DNA of 64,000 nucleotides from Eriocheir sinensis (GCF_024679095.1 NC_066512.1:12367396-12431395); one strand, 5' to 3'. Shown: positions 1 through 14,232, counted from the first letter of the stretch. Numbers and translations are program-made. Notes: generated by a model not told the origin, from the sequence alone.

Positions 1-92
<92 letters not shown>
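1..92. repeat. (TG)n microsatellite
   Basis: Perfect TG repeat at the window edge. Confidence 0.99.
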
Positions 93-93
<1 letters not shown>

Positions 94-203
94 CCTTATT
101 TCCTTCAACACCTTTTCTTTTCTTTGTGACTAATTTTTTGGCTGTGAATATCTACAAATGGCCGCCTGACACATGCCTCTTGTGCCCCGCCTTTCTCAGC
201 TTC

Positions 204-383
<180 letters not shown>

Positions 384-487
384 ATATTTTTCGCTTCTTT
401 TTGCTGACAATTTTCAGTGAATTCACTTCCAAATTCTCTCTACCTTCTTATCATAATAGTAATAATAATAATGATAATGATTTTCTT

Positions 488-928
<441 letters not shown>

Positions 929-1940
929 GTCATTACTATTTATGCGCTTTCATTTGCTATCATAACTACCACAATTAATATTATTACCATCTACACCACC
1001 TCCAGCACCTTTAGTATCAACTTCATCACCACAACCACCACAAGAGACAACTACCACAACAATACTTCTTGCACCACCGCCACCACCACAATCACAATCC
1101 CAACCACAACCGCAACCGGCGCCTGCGTGGTGATCCCAAGGACCCGGATTCAAGTCCCACCCCAAGCAGGGGCCAAATTTCAACCATCGCCGAGTAGTAG
1201 AAGATTAACCACATGTTGTCCAGATCTTTAGTCAACCCTAATCTCAGTGACTTCGGTCAAGAGCCCGATGGGCAGCATGGGGCTAGCTGCCTAGGAAGTC
1301 ATATATTACGGCAGCCACTTAAAATAATAATTCACCCGCGCCACTAATAGGCTTGGGCCATTCACAGTGCCCCTCAAAAGGGAGCCTACCATGGATAGGA
1401 CATAAGAGATAAAAAGAATAAAGAGAAAAATCACACATCTACTACCAAAACCACCACCCCCGCCAGACCAAAGCAGCAGCAACACGCAAAGCATACCTTC
1501 ATCAAGGCCACACAATTTCATCATGTGTTATTTCAGGGATAGGAATATAGAAAAAAAATGTTGAAAAAGATTAAAATATTCCTTCTGGCCACGCGTCAGC
1601 ACGAAAATACACACGCGTGACTGACATTAATGAGGTGGTTATGGCCGCGCCCTCTGGTTTGTTTCCTTTCCTAGATTATGGCCGGAGAGGCGGGAAATAT
1701 TGATTCTTGTGATTTTTTTCAGACAATGATACCCTTTAATTTCTGAATCTCCAGAAGTCTCTGTGTTTGTTTTTATACTTGTAAGTTTTATTATGCACCA
1801 GCCTGTCTGTTTGTCTGCTTGTTTGCACGATCCTTAGGAATTTTATGGTTTAAAGGATGGTAAAATAATATGAATATTAGTGCAATAATTTGTTTCGTCA
1901 GCATTTATTTTAGTCTGGTGATAATAAGTTTTTATAACAT
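929..1940. other. unassigned sequence with a possible tRNA-SINE remnant
   Basis: Around 1143-1160 a B-box-like GGATTCAAGTCCC follows GCCTGCGTGGTGATCCC, and may be an eroded SINE head. Nothing else recognised. Confidence 0.3.
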
Positions 1941-2276
1941 TTTTTTTTTTTTACGTCTTACGCCTAAGGCGCCGGTAGGCTTGCTTGAGGGGCCTGGATG
2001 GTCGGCCCCAGCCCGTATTGGCGCAGGCAGGTGTTTGTAGTGGCGCCATCTTCTCTTGGCTCATGCTGCCCCGCGGAACTCGTTCTTGAATCACTTGGAC
2101 GGTTTCCTCTAGAGTCCGGGTTGATGGGTGGTCTTCAGGACAGCATGTGGGTAGTTTTAAGCCACTCGGCGGTGACTGAAAAATCCGAGGTGGTAGCGTG
2201 GGGATTCGAACTCGCGTCGTCCATCACGCGATGAATGTTGGCCCAGCACGCTACCACTGAGCCGCCGCCTACCCAT
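1941..2276 (-). mobile_element. tRNA-derived SINE, copy 1
   Basis: On the minus strand the head at 2276 reads GGCGGCTCAGTGGTAGCGTG (A-box-like) and GAGTTCGAATCCC (B box), typical of a Pol III promoter from a tRNA. The body contains GGATTTTTCAGTCACCGCC and CCACCCATCAACCCGGACTC. The tail is A-rich (T12 at 1941). Two other copies are at 5606 and 11186. Confidence 0.82.
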
Positions 2277-2761
2277 ACCTACCCACCATGCTATTTGGGC
2301 AGACGAGCATAAAGATAAAAAGAAAAATAAACAAATTATCAAGTAAATATAATTATTAATATCCAAGAAGCAATTTCATCCAGCTGGCCTCATCGCCATC
2401 CCAACGAAATCACGCCAGGCTCCAACGGATATATCCTTCGCCACCTTCACAACAATTTTCTTGAATAAAGTATAAATAATAGTTAACGAATTACTGCTGC
2501 TGCTGCTACCACTACTGCTATTGGTAATAAAACTTCTTTGACTACTACTACTACCGTGAGCATCACTTCTGTTTTCTAGCAAAAATAAACTATTCTACCG
2601 GCCAGTTATTCCCAGATTCTGGCCATTGCTATTTGAGCTGTGTAAATTCAGAGCACCGTCATTTCTAATATTTATATTTCACGATTTATTGTGGAACCTC
2701 TGACGACGGTGTGCGGAACCGTTTGATCCACGGAACCCTGGGTGGGAATCACTGCTATATG

Positions 2762-2797
<36 letters not shown>

Positions 2798-2914
2798 CAC
2801 CTAGCTTCTCTATCCCTCTGATCCAATATCCTACCTCTTCTTTCTGTCCTCCTCCTCCTCCTCGTCTTTTGGCGTCCCACTTGGACGGCGTCTTGGGATG
2901 TGAGGATGAGATAA

Positions 2915-2993
<79 letters not shown>

Positions 2994-3505
2994 TGTGTTG
3001 GTCTTTCTGACTCGTCGGGGGTATTTTCGTGACTGCTTGCTTCAGGAGGAGGAGGAGGAGGAGGAGGCGGAGGAGGGAGAGTAAGAGGAAGTGGATGAGG
3101 AGAAAAAAAGAAAAAGCTGAACAAGAACAAGAAAGGAAGAAGGAGCCGGAAGAGAAGGAGAGGAAGACAATAAAAAAAGAGGAAGCAGAAAGAGGAAAGA
3201 ACTCTGATTCTAAGCAACACAGGCACCAACATGCAGGGAGCAGGACACAACACGTTTTGTCTCCACGTTGCATCGCTTTGTTTTGGCGCGCCTCGTCTGC
3301 TGGCTCGTAAATATAACCACGTCACCTTTGAATTTATGGAGCTTAGGCATAAATTCTGAAGTGGCTGGCGACGCCCTGACAGTGTGACAAATGGAATGTG
3401 AGGGAGGAGGAGGAGGAGGAGGAGGAGGTTGTGACCGTGGTGTTAAGAGAGAGAGAGAGAGAGAGTTTTAACATCTCATAATGATGGAAAGGGCGATTTT
3501 CTCCC

Positions 3506-3549
<44 letters not shown>

Positions 3550-3878
3550 TTCTTTCATCTCTTTATATACGATTCCTAGTTTTTAAGCCTGTCTGTCTTT
3601 CATTATACTGTGTTCAAACTTTAAAGTTCACTCAGCTTTTTGGGTGAAAATTTATCATCCTCGCTGCTCCTTGTGCGTCGCCTCCCTCACCACTTTTCTT
3701 TCCTGCTGCAATGCTTCAGTTTTTATTTCCTTTTTTTCTGTACCCAAAGAAATCTTTTGATGTTACCACACAAAACTATTCAGCGTTTTGAATATAAAAT
3801 CTTTCTCTTTTCCCCTTCATATTTCATTTATGTTTCAAATCTTTCATTTATTATTTTCTCTGACACTCCCTCTCCGTT

Positions 3879-3910
<32 letters not shown>

Positions 3911-3970
3911 CAATGTGCATGCTAATAACATTAAGGTTCATCAAGTCTTTTTTACGCTACAGTATAATTC

Positions 3971-4027
<57 letters not shown>

Positions 4028-4296
4028 ATCCGCGCTCTTGGTCCCTTTTTCCCCTCTTTCTCTTTCTACTCCTCCTCGCCGTCGTCGTCTTCCTCCTCCT
4101 CCTCCTCTTCCTATTGGTGTGCCGCTGGTGACTCAATGGAAAATAAATAAATGGGGTTTGTTATGAGTCACGTGTGTGTGTGTGTGTGTGTGTGTGCACC
4201 GCCACCATGCACGAGAGAGCCTGCACCTTTTAGTCTGCCTCCGCCAAATCTGGAATGCGGCTCCCTCCCTCCTTCCCCTTTTTCTTGATCTTGTTG

Positions 4297-4385
<89 letters not shown>

Positions 4386-5198
4386 CGTTCTTCTCATATT
4401 TGTTATTGATTTTGTTTCTGTTCAACGTGCTCTTGTTCTTTGTCTTTCCTTCCTTTTTCTTCTTCGTCCTTCGTTTCTACTCATACTCGTTTTTGTTCTC
4501 CTTGTTCAACTTGCTCCCGTTCTTCCTTTTTTTCTATTTGTTGTTGCTCTTTTTTTTTTTTACACCTTTTTTGGTATGCCTTCCTGCTCCTTTTCCGTCT
4601 CGTTACCCTAATTCCTATTGTCCAACTTTTTTTCTTCTCGTTCTCTTTGTTTTTCTATTTTTTTTCTTGTACTTTTCGTCATCGGCCACTCATCATTTTT
4701 CAACAGCAGTCCCTCCTTCAAATGTTTTTTTTCCTTTTTTTTTTTCTTTGCGGGTACGAAGTGTCCATCACTAAATGACTTCTCCCCTCTCCTCCTCCTC
4801 CTCCTCCTCCTTCTCTTCCTCCTTCTCTTCCTCTACCTACGTTTTCTATCCCTTCATCTTCGTCATTCACTTTTTTCCTTTCCTACTTCCCCTCCTCTTC
4901 CTACTTCTTCATCTTCTTGGCTGTTCGTATAGGGGCATATTTTTCTCTCCTGTCTATACTCTCCTCCTCCTCCTCCTCCTCCTCCTGGTGCAGCTGTTGG
5001 TTTGAGTCTCTGCGTGCGTGGTCTCCCGCCTCTAAAATTCTGATGATATCTCCACCTTCCTCCGGCTGCTTGTGGCTCTTATCTCCACTAGGGCGTGAAG
5101 GAAACTCGTACGTAGGAGGAGGCAGAGGAAGCGAAAGGGGAGGAGGAGGTGAAAGTTGTAAAGGAGTGGGATGGAAGAGGGTGAAGAGAGATTAATTT
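2277..5198. other. simple-sequence region
   Basis: (TG)n at 2763-2795, (GA)n at 2919-2986, GGA repeats at 3045-3075 and 3400-3428, (TC)n at 3509-3546 and 3880-3905, (TG)n at 3974-4025 and 4171-4195, (TC)n at 4299-4382, then a pyrimidine-rich T/C tract to about 5000. No gene. Confidence 0.85.
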
Positions 5199-5600
5199 TG
5201 GATGTGTTTGCAAAGAATGATATGGAGAAGAATGAGAGGAGATAGCAAAGGAGATGGAGGATGTAGGGAGAGCATATGAAATGGAAAAGCATGGGATGAG
5301 GCAAAGAGGTTGGGGGTGGAAGGAAAACTTAGATGGGATATGTTTTTGAATGATACAGTGGAGAGGGATCAGATATGGTAGGAAACGAGATGGAGGATGT
5401 AGGGAGACATGGCATGGCATAGGATGAGGCAAAGAGGTTGGGAGTGGAAGGAAAACTTAGATGGGATATGTTTTTGAAAGATACAGTGGAGAGGGATCAG
5501 ATATGGTAGCAAACGAGATAGAGGATGTAGGGAGACAAGATAAAATGGAAAAGCTCGGAAAGAGGGAAAGAGGAAGGTGAAGAGGAGTTAAGATGGGATA
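5199..5600. repeat. about 129-bp tandem repeat, three units
   Basis: Units share GATATGTTTTTGAA, GGAGAGGGATCAGATATGG, GATGGAGGATGTAGGGAGA and GAGGCAAAGAGGTTGG. The first unit is diverged, the other two are close. Confidence 0.8.
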
Positions 5601-5605
5601 TGTTT

Positions 5606-5976
5606 TTATTTTTATTTTTTTTACGTTGTTGCCTATTGCGCCGGTAGGCATCTTCCCGGTGGGGCCTGATGGTCGGCCCAAGGCTTCTTCCAGGTGGGGC
5701 CTGATGGTCGACCCAGCCCGTTCTGGCGCAGGCGAGTGTTTATAGTGGCGCCATCTTGCATTGGCTCATGCTGCCCCCCGGAACTCGTTCTTGATTCGCT
5801 TGGACGGCTTCCTCTAGAGTCCGGGTTGATGGGTGGTCTTCAGGACAGCATGTGGGTAGTTTTAAGCCACTCGGCGGTGACTGAAAAATCCGAGTGGTAG
5901 CGTGAGGATTCGAACCCGCGTCGTCCATCACGCGGCGAATGTGGGTCCAGTACGCTATCACTTCGGCCACCGCCTT
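5606..5976 (-). mobile_element. tRNA-derived SINE, copy 2
   Basis: Same family and orientation as the copy at 1941, with B box GGGTTCGAATCC. Near the 3' end a roughly 44-bp segment (GGTGGGGCCTGATGGTCG) is tandemly duplicated. It lies against the upstream edge of the RTE-like LINE. Confidence 0.82.
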
Positions 5977-5984
5977 GGAAGATG

Positions 5985-7303
5985 AAGTTAAGGTGGATTA
6001 GAATGGGTAAAGGAGGGTCAGAGGAAGATTTGTAAGATAGCAAAAGAAAGAAACAGAGCCACGAAAGACTTAACATCGGTGAGGCAAATCAAGGACAAGA
6101 ATGGAAAAGTGCACACTGATCCGGACAAGATTCGGAGTCGGTGGAGGGAGTACTACGAAGAGCTCCTTCATCATGAAAATCCAAGAATACGAAGAGGTGA
6201 AGGAGTGGGAATGGAGGGAGAGGTAGACCCGATTAGTGAGGCGGAAGTCAAAGAAGCATTGAAGAAGATGAAAAATTGAAAAGGAGTAGGGCCAGACCAG
6301 ATACCAGCAGAGGCATGGAAGAGCTTGGGCGAAGAAGGGATAAGGTTGTTGACAGAGTTCCTGGACATGGTGATGGAGGAAGAGAGCATCCCGAACGAGT
6401 GGAGAGATAGTATAATGGTGCCGATTTACAAGCAAAAGGGAGACGTACAGAGCTGTGCCAACTATAGAGGGATTAAGTTAACATCACACACTTTGAAGTT
6501 GCTGGAAAGAGTGATGGATAAAAGGCTGAGGGAGGAGACGGAGGTTTGTAGTGAACAGTTTGGGTTTATGAGAGGTCGAGGAACAATGGATGCAGTTTTT
6601 GCGCTGAGGCAGGTAATGGAAAAGTACGGAGAAAAGCAAAGAGGGTTATATATGATGTTTATTGACCTGGAAAAAGCGTATGATCGGATTCCGAGAAGCG
6701 AGGTGTGGCGGAGTATGAGGTCAAAGGAAGTGAAGCAGAAGTATGTCAGGGTGGTTCAGGACATGTACAGAGAAGCCAAGACAAGAGTGAGAAGTGCAGT
6801 TGGCACTACAGAGCATTTCCCAGTGAAAGTTGGATTCCACCAGGGTTCAGCTCTTATTAGCCCCTACACCTGTTTAACCTCCTCATGGATGTTCTGTTGG
6901 AGGAGGTAACAAAGGAGGCACCATGGAGTATGCTCTTTGCGGACGATATAGTGTTGGTATCGGAGAGTCGAGAAGAATTGCAAGAGAATCAGGAGCTATG
7001 GAAGGGTTTGCTGGAGGACTATGGGCTTAAGGTGAGCAGACAGATAACGGAATACATGGAGTACAAGGCGATACAGGGAGGCGATCTGTTCATGCAGAAC
7101 CACAAGCTCCCGAAGGTGGAGGCCTTCAAATACCTCGGGTCTTACGTAGCGGAGGACGGGGGCCTTGATAAAGAAATTGACCACAGGATCCAGGCAGCGT
7201 GAAACAACTGGAGGAGAGTATCGGGGCTGTTATGTGGCAAAAAAAATCAGTGCTAGAATAAAAGGAAAGATGTACAAGACGGTAGTGAGGCCAGTGTTGC
7301 TGT
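5985..7303 (+). pseudogene. RTE-like LINE reverse transcriptase, decayed, cut by assembly gap
   Basis: A reverse-transcriptase reading frame can be followed from KIAKERNRATKDL (about 6036) through GVGPDQIPAEAW, CANYRGIKLTSHTLKLLERV, FIDLEKAYDRIP and the catalytic FADDIVL, to NWRRVSGLLCGKK and GKMYKTVVRPVLL. Domain order and motifs fit RTE-type non-LTR retrotransposons. It is broken by a stop at 6277-6279, a frameshift near 6880 and a stop at 7199-7201, so it is dead. The sequence stops at the N gap. A SINE lies immediately upstream at 5606-5976. The element is plus strand and sits in the region that should be DDX46 intron, antisense to the gene. Confidence 0.88.
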
Positions 7304-7403
7304 NNNNNNNNNNNNNNNNNNNNNNNNNNNNNNNNNNNNNNNNNNNNNNNNNNNNNNNNNNNNNNNNNNNNNNNNNNNNNNNNNNNNNNNNNNNNNNNNN
7401 NNN
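7304..7403. other. assembly gap (100 N)
   Basis: Exactly 100 N bases, the usual placeholder for a gap of unknown size. It separates a LINE 3' part from the 5' part of a Tigger-like element. Confidence 0.99.
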
Positions 7404-8312
<909 letters not shown>

Positions 8313-8316
8313 CATA

Positions 8317-9302
8317 CAGTAGAGCTCCATTTAGCGCGAGAATTAGGTGGATGAACGCGGTCGTGCTAACTGAATTCACGCTAATTGAATAAAGTAACCA
8401 GTATGAAAAAAATTATTTGGTGCACACATGGGTCTGGCTTTTGGGTTTGATGATTACTCAAAATAATCACTCACATTAATAAAACTACCCTACGATTGGC
8501 TGAGCTCTGAAAACACGCTTGTGATTCGCTGGGAGTCCGATGACGTCATCGCCGGCACTCACCCGATCAGGGGCCTCGCTGCCTTAAGGCAGTATCACAC
8601 TTGGACAACCGTCAAATCCAAATTTTACGGGTGTGGGTTACACACGGCCAAGGTCAGTTGCCCATATCCACATCCACAATGTAAACAAAGCACTTGCCCT
8701 GTATCAACATGGTGTTGTCTGCTAAAGTAAGGGCTCTCACGGCTTGTGCTGCGCATCATGGTGGCTCGTGCCGTGCATCATGGCGGCTTGTGCTGCGCAT
8801 CATGGCGGTTTGTGCCGTGCATCATGGCGGCTTGTGCCACACATCATGGTGGCTTGTGCTGCACATCATGGCGGCTTGTGCTGCGCATCATGGCGGTTTG
8901 TGCCGTGCATCATGGCGGCTTGTGCCACACATCATGGTGGCTTGTGCTGCGCATCATGGTGGCTCGTGCCGTGCATCATGGCGGCTTGTGCTGCGCATCA
9001 TGGCGGTTTGTGCCGTGCATCATGGCGGCTTGTGCTGCGCATCATGGCGGTTTGTGCCGTGCATCATGGCGGCTTGTGCCACACATCATGGTGGCTTGTG
9101 CTGCACATCATGGTGGCTTGTGCCACGCATCATGGCGGCTTATGCTGCGCATCATGGCGGCTCGGCGCAATTTTAAAAATTCAGTCGTGGTGGCTGCTCG
9201 CGCTAACTGAGGCTTTCGCGCTAATTAATTTTTTTCTTGGTAGATGGTGGCTCGTGCTAATTGCAGTTCGCGCTAATTGATCTCACGCTAAGTGGGGCTC
9301 TA

Positions 9303-9305
<3 letters not shown>
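8317..9305. mobile_element. Tigger/pogo-like non-autonomous element carrying a 22-bp minisatellite
   Basis: Both ends are inverted copies: CAGTAGAGCTCCATTTAGCG at the left, and the complement of CAGTAGAGCCCCACTTAGCG at the right. The element is flanked by TA, the target preferred by Tc1/mariner/pogo elements. It is 989 bases long and has no transposase, only a possible remnant MVLSAKVRALT at 8709. Terminal subrepeats (GCGCTAATT, GCTAATTGA) recur near both ends. Over 40% of it is the 22-bp array described separately. Confidence 0.72.
8752..9165. repeat. 22-bp minisatellite
   Basis: About 18 tandem units of the form CATCATGGCGGCTTGTGCTG plus CG, with small variants (CCGTG, CACAC). The period is not a multiple of three, so all three plus frames stay open and encode permutations of one peptide. 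This is not evidence of a protein. Confidence 0.95.
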
Positions 9306-9387
<82 letters not shown>

Positions 9388-9393
9388 TACATA
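9306..9393. repeat. (TA)n plus short (CA) array
   Basis: TA repeat with a short CACACATACATA tail, filling the space between two Tigger-like elements. Confidence 0.95.
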
Positions 9394-10110
9394 TACACAG
9401 TACCCTCTCGAGTTTCGCGCTTGCTTCATTCCGAAGGTATGGCGCTAAACTCGAGGATCGCGAAACTCGAGGTATTGAAATCCATGTAAAAGCGCTTATT
9501 GGTTCCGACCCATTGAAAATAATTACTTTTTCCAACTTTACTCCCTTATTATCACAATTTTTTTGACTTTACTCACTTGTTATCTCAAAATATGTACCTT
9601 GTTAATAGGCAGAAAATAGGAAGTAAGAACATATCGTTTTTAAGCCGCAGTTGAAGGCGGCTGCCTTACAACTGGCTGGCAGTTCTGAATACACGCTTGC
9701 GATCCACGTGGTGTCGTCTGCTAAAGTACAGGCGGTCGCTAGCGGTCACCTGTTGGATAGTTTAACAAACCTATATTTTCTGGTAGTTTTCTGTGTGTTA
9801 TGAAATAATCTGCAAACTCTTTCTGTTAGAAATCATGAAATAACTAATATCATGATTGACTTTTCAATGCCTATTGAACGTAAACCGCTGCTGCCGCCGC
9901 AAAATAGTTTGCAGAGAGGTTTGACTTGCTTACTGTTTCCATATTTCCCTCACCACTCACAAAGATCACAAGCGGACAGACTAGAACAAAACCAGGCAAA
10001 TTAATACTTTCAATGCTGTGTATTCTCACAGCGTGCATGCATGGTGGACAGCAGAATGACTAATTTCATCGAGGAGATATTTCTCGCAACACCGGCCAGT
10101 GTAGTGGACC

Positions 10111-10622
10111 TTCTTCTTCTTCTTTTGACCTGTAATGCTTTGTATCGCTTCTTAGGTCCTCCTTCTCCACACTTTTATACTTCACAACATGCACTTAGGG
10201 CCGCTTTCACAGTCATTTTGTTTGTTTTGATCGTTACCAATGGCGGCGATCGCCGCTATAGTATTTCCACGTGAAACTGGCCGATGGGGTAGTGGCGGCT
10301 GCGGGTTTAGCCTAGCCCCGCACCTTACCACACACTCTCAACATCTCTCGCTTCATCTGCAGCCGCCACTATCCCATCGGCCCGTTTCACGTGAAATACT
10401 AAGCGGCGATCACCGCTATTGGTAACGATCAAAACAAACAAAGTGACTGTGAAAGCAGCCCTTAGTTACTTAACAGTGCGCGCTTATACACTTTACCCTG
10501 AACTTAGGTGTTTTTCTGTCCTTTTCTTTCCCAGATTTTGCTTTTCTATGCCCTTTCGCTATTTTTCACTATTACTTTTCACCGTCGCTGCCATGCATTA
10601 CAGGTCAAAAGAAGAAGAAGAA
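10111..10622. repeat. foldback arms around the Harbinger-type MITE
   Basis: About 26 bases at 10113-10138 (including TTTTGACCTGTAATGC) recur inverted at 10595-10620 (GCATTACAGGTCAAAA). An older inverted repeat therefore surrounds the inserted MITE. Confidence 0.6.
10198..10461. mobile_element. PIF/Harbinger-type MITE
   Basis: The termini GGGCCGCTTTCACAGTCA and its near-perfect complement (TGACTGTGAAAGCAGCCC) flank a 264-bp element. The inverted arms are over 100 bases and include GATCGTTACCAATGGCGGCG. The target duplication is TTA on both sides (10195-10197 and 10462-10464), diagnostic for PIF/Harbinger. Confidence 0.75.
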
Positions 10623-11086
10623 AAAAAGGAAAACAACACCGGGAGATCTACAATTTTCACAGACTTGAGAAAAGGATCTTTTGACTGTGTTTCCCCAGCA
10701 CGTGGTGTTCTCTTATCTTGTTACTCAAGTAGTAAGCAAAGCAGCTCTGCCAGTCCATTTTACGAGTCTCTTGGTGGGCCATCTTCCACTGCTCCTCACT
10801 CCTCATGCTCGTACTCACAACCGTTTTCCATTCATAAGGACAACCAACAACTCGCTCCTGGTTGGGCATACGGGCAACTGCAGTTGCCCATAGCCCCAAT
10901 GGTTGGATACCGCCTTTTAAGGCAGCACGCATGACGCCGACAGTAGGCAGACGTGACCCAAACATATCAAAGCAACGCGAAACTCGTGGCGGTAATGCAC
11001 GAAAATTGTGATGGTAAGAATGTAGGACTAAGCGCTAAACTTGAGGATTGTGAAACTCGGATAGCACGAAACTCTAGAGGGTACTG

Positions 11087-11493
<407 letters not shown>

Positions 11494-11522
11494 CACACAC
11501 ACACACAAACACACACACACAC

Positions 11523-11611
<89 letters not shown>
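11494..11611. repeat. (CA)n/(TG)n/(TA)n compound microsatellite
   Basis: CA run 11494-11521, a short TG run, then a TA array to 11611 that abuts the next Tigger-like element. Confidence 0.95.
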
Positions 11612-11613
<2 letters not shown>

Positions 11614-11616
<3 letters not shown>

Positions 11617-12571
11617 TTGTCCCTCAAATAGTATGTTTTCCAATAGTACGGTTTCGGTTTTATACGGATTGTCATAGAAGATTTTTATAGGATTTTTAAA
11701 TTTCCTGCTTGTCACACCAAGTAGCCATGGCATGAATAGTAACACTGTTCTACCAGACTGCCACCCATGCACATCCCCTCAGTCCGTGTGTGTGCACAAC
11801 ATCAGGAACACTGTTTTGCCAGATTGAAACGTATGCACTTTCCCTAAGTCCGTGTGAGTGCACAACCTCAGCTATGCTGCTCCATTACCACATAACATGA
11901 ACATGGGACCCAAGAGACAAGCCAAAACACCTACTGAATGCATCCCAAAGCATTCGAGAAAAGTATTCACCTTGCAGAAGAATTCAGAATTAGAAAAAGT
12001 TACGTTTTGGTATGAGTTAAGTTGCGGTAGGGAGAACATACCACGTGAATCCGGGTCCTGCCTGGCTGAGCTTCTACTCGCCGGCCAAAGTTGCCATGCA
12101 ATTATGCATTTTCTTCTGTAGTGTTTCCACGCTGGACAACTTAGCCATCCTAGCAGTGCTGCCTTTCACATTGCAACAAGCCAGCCATGTCATACACTCA
12201 CACTCTCTCTTACTCTCTACCACAGTTTCTATTGCACTCTCATTCATACTTGAAATAAGATACGAAACGGTAATTGTGGAGATTGACTCCGAGCCTCCAA
12301 AATACGACATTATGTCTCCATACTATATAGTTAAGGGACGCATATTTAAACTACTCGCCCCCTTCGACACTCCCAGCGTGGTAACATTACACTGTGACTG
12401 CAGCAGAAAATGCATAACTGGCAACTTGGGCCCGTGGGTAACAGCTGAGCCAGGCAGGACTCGGATTCCGTAGGAGTGCCCATGGGTGTGTCAAGGGGGC
12501 GCACTAAGTTTATGTGGATTTTCAAATAGTATGGGGGTACTGGGTCCCTAACCCCCGTACTATCTGAGGCG

Positions 12572-12573
<2 letters not shown>
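11614..12573 (+). mobile_element. Tigger/pogo-like element with truncated transposase
   Basis: The left end CAGTTGTCCCTCAAATAGTA follows TA. The right end is an inverted, slightly eroded copy (TACTATCTGAGGCGAT) running into (TA)n. A plus-strand frame from 11903 reads MGPKRQAKTPTECIPKHSRK and continues VFTLQKNSELEKVTFW, which fits the N-terminus of CENP-B/Tigger transposases just before the helix-turn-helix. It ends at 12121 without a DDE domain. The element is therefore an internally deleted, non-autonomous derivative. Confidence 0.72.
11903..12121 (+). pseudogene. Tigger-like transposase N-terminal remnant
   Basis: 73 codons from ATG to TAG. The first 40 resemble the start of pogo/Tigger transposases (basic MGPKR segment, then VFTL...ELEKV). 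The remainder does not continue into the CENP-B domain. Truncated and not functional. Confidence 0.6.
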
Positions 12574-12665
<92 letters not shown>

Positions 12666-12704
12666 AAAATATATATATATAAATAAATAAATAAATAAAA
12701 TAAA
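12574..12704. repeat. (TA)n and (AAAT)n array
   Basis: TA repeat to 12662, then ATATATATAAATAAATAAAT. Confidence 0.95.
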
Positions 12705-12779
12705 GGTTTTCTTATAAATTAATTATTCTTATTAAATGTACAATTAAGTTTACAATATATTTCTTTTCTCATTTTTTAA

Positions 12780-13534
12780 CCCTCTCGAGTACCAGTAAGT
12801 TTCATAAGTTTTCTTTCCAATACCTCATCTGTTGAGAAGCATTTGTGGCGTATCCGTGCGCCTTGCATAAACCTGCCTCGTATCCAGTTTACATCCCATA
12901 CAAACTCATAAATAGGCACATATTATATACAACTAGACTTGCAAGGAATTTATCTGTAATGTGATTAAGTAAAAACTTCATTATATAGATAATTTAAGGC
13001 ATTTTATCCTATGAACATACACATAAACCAAGAATAAATAAAGTTCCCAACATCAAAGCTCAAAACTTTTCTCATGAACATTTTACGTGCTACACTTCAT
13101 TTGAACTGTCTCTTTACAAGCTTTCCAATGGTGGTATTATCATTCCAAAATGTAAATTAGATCCCGAGAAAGTAATGGAAAACTGAAATCAGCACGCTAT
13201 CTCCGATGATGGAGTCACCCCTCAGCAACACCAGTTATCCTACGTACGGGAAACTCTCCACAGAAAACGGACAGTTGGGGACAGCGGGCGAACACCCTGC
13301 CTGATGCACAAATACTGACTCATTTATCACTTGCTCTGCCTATCTATGGAAGGGACAAAGTTGTCAATTGCTTACTTTCATAAAACTTATGCTCATCTTT
13401 GAAGCACCAAAAATTGACGCACTTCCACTAGAAACTTAATTTTCTATGAATTTAAAAATGTTTTTTGACGCACATGTGCGTCAAGTCATCTTTCGCATGA
13501 AGACATTTTGGCCATGTAAATGCCTGGTAATGAG
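12780..13534. mobile_element. possible piggyBac-like element
   Basis: TTAA occurs at 12776-12779 and 13535-13538. The inner ends are loosely inverted (CCCTCTCGAGTACCAG against CTCATTACCAG read from the right). It contains no recognisable gene. The weak terminal match makes this tentative. If it is not mobile, the stretch is plain AT-rich DDX46 intron with nothing further visible. Confidence 0.3.
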
Positions 13535-13573
13535 TTAATTAAAATACAATAAGTAAGCAATCCTGTTCAGTAC

Positions 13574-13801
13574 CTCATCTGCCTCCCCATTTCCTTCCTT
13601 GTTTTCTCCCTCTTCCTCTTCTTCATCATCCTCAAGACTCCATGCCTTAATGGACACTTTAGGAACATTGGCTCCCAGAGTCCCTCTCTCTGCCTCCTTC
13701 TTTGCTGCCTCCAACTCCCTCTTCTTTTTCTCAGCTCGCCATTTCTCAATCCTTTCCCTCCTCTTTTGCATTTCAGCTTCAAGGCGTTTTTCTGTTTCTT
13801 C
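13574..13801 (-). CDS. DDX46: DDX46/Prp5 coding exon 4 (pre-helicase E/K block)
   Basis: This 228-base exon encodes residues 166-241 (76 codons, phase 0 at both ends). The acceptor is TTTCAG and the donor GATGAG|GTACTG. The peptide contains EAEMQKRRERIEKWRAEKK and then KAWSLEDDEEEEE. These match human DDX46 at EEEMRKRKERVEKWREEQ and KKWSLEDDDDDDE, recalled from family knowledge; this is the strongest identification in the window. No DEAD, SAT or HRxGR motif lies further left, so the helicase core must be beyond position 1 (an intron over 13.5 kb) or be misplaced in the assembly. The exon is stranded between two Tigger-like elements with (TA)n borders. Confidence 0.92.
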
Positions 13802-14023
13802 CTGAAACATGAATGCATGAATTATGTGATGACATTACTATTAGATCAACAAAATGAGAAAATCCCCTGCATCTACTATGTCAACTTGCTAAATAGTTAG
13901 GCAAACTCTGACCACTATTTGTATTTACTATACATAACATACACCATGTTAAAATAAATGATCATTGTATATATGCCGAAAAAGTTGTTTACAAAAGGAA
14001 AGAAAATTAATATAAATAAATGA

Positions 14024-14029
<6 letters not shown>

Positions 14030-14121
<92 letters not shown>
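14030..14121. repeat. (TA)n array at left border of the palindromic element
   Basis: TA repeat ending five bases before the CAGG terminus at 14127. Confidence 0.97.
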
Positions 14122-14122
<1 letters not shown>

Positions 14123-14232
14123 TATACAGGCAAACCATGATTTATGAGTGCCTTAGTTTACGAGTGTTTTGATTTACGAGTAAAAAAATCCCACAAAAAC
14201 TGCCTTAGTTTACGAACGGTGACTTGGTATAT

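Larger units (their letters stand above)
9398..11086. mobile_element. Tigger/pogo-like non-autonomous element
   Basis: The left end CAGTACCCTCTCGAGTTTCG is matched by an inverted right end (AAACTCTAGAGGGTACTG), followed by TA. The element is 1689 bases long. Secondary terminal motifs (GCGCTAAACTCGAGGAT and GCGCTAAACTTGAGGAT) lie inside each end. A stretch near 9690-9725 (ACACGCTTG, GTCTGCTAAAGTA) resembles one in the preceding element (8515-8730), so the two are related. It contains a foldback at 10110-10622 and a Harbinger-type MITE. Confidence 0.68.

Noticed and set aside
8694..9280. Cys/His/Gly-rich frames of 150-180 residues
   Set aside because: Produced by a 22-bp tandem repeat that is open in all three frames and encodes the same peptide permuted; it sits in a non-autonomous transposon.
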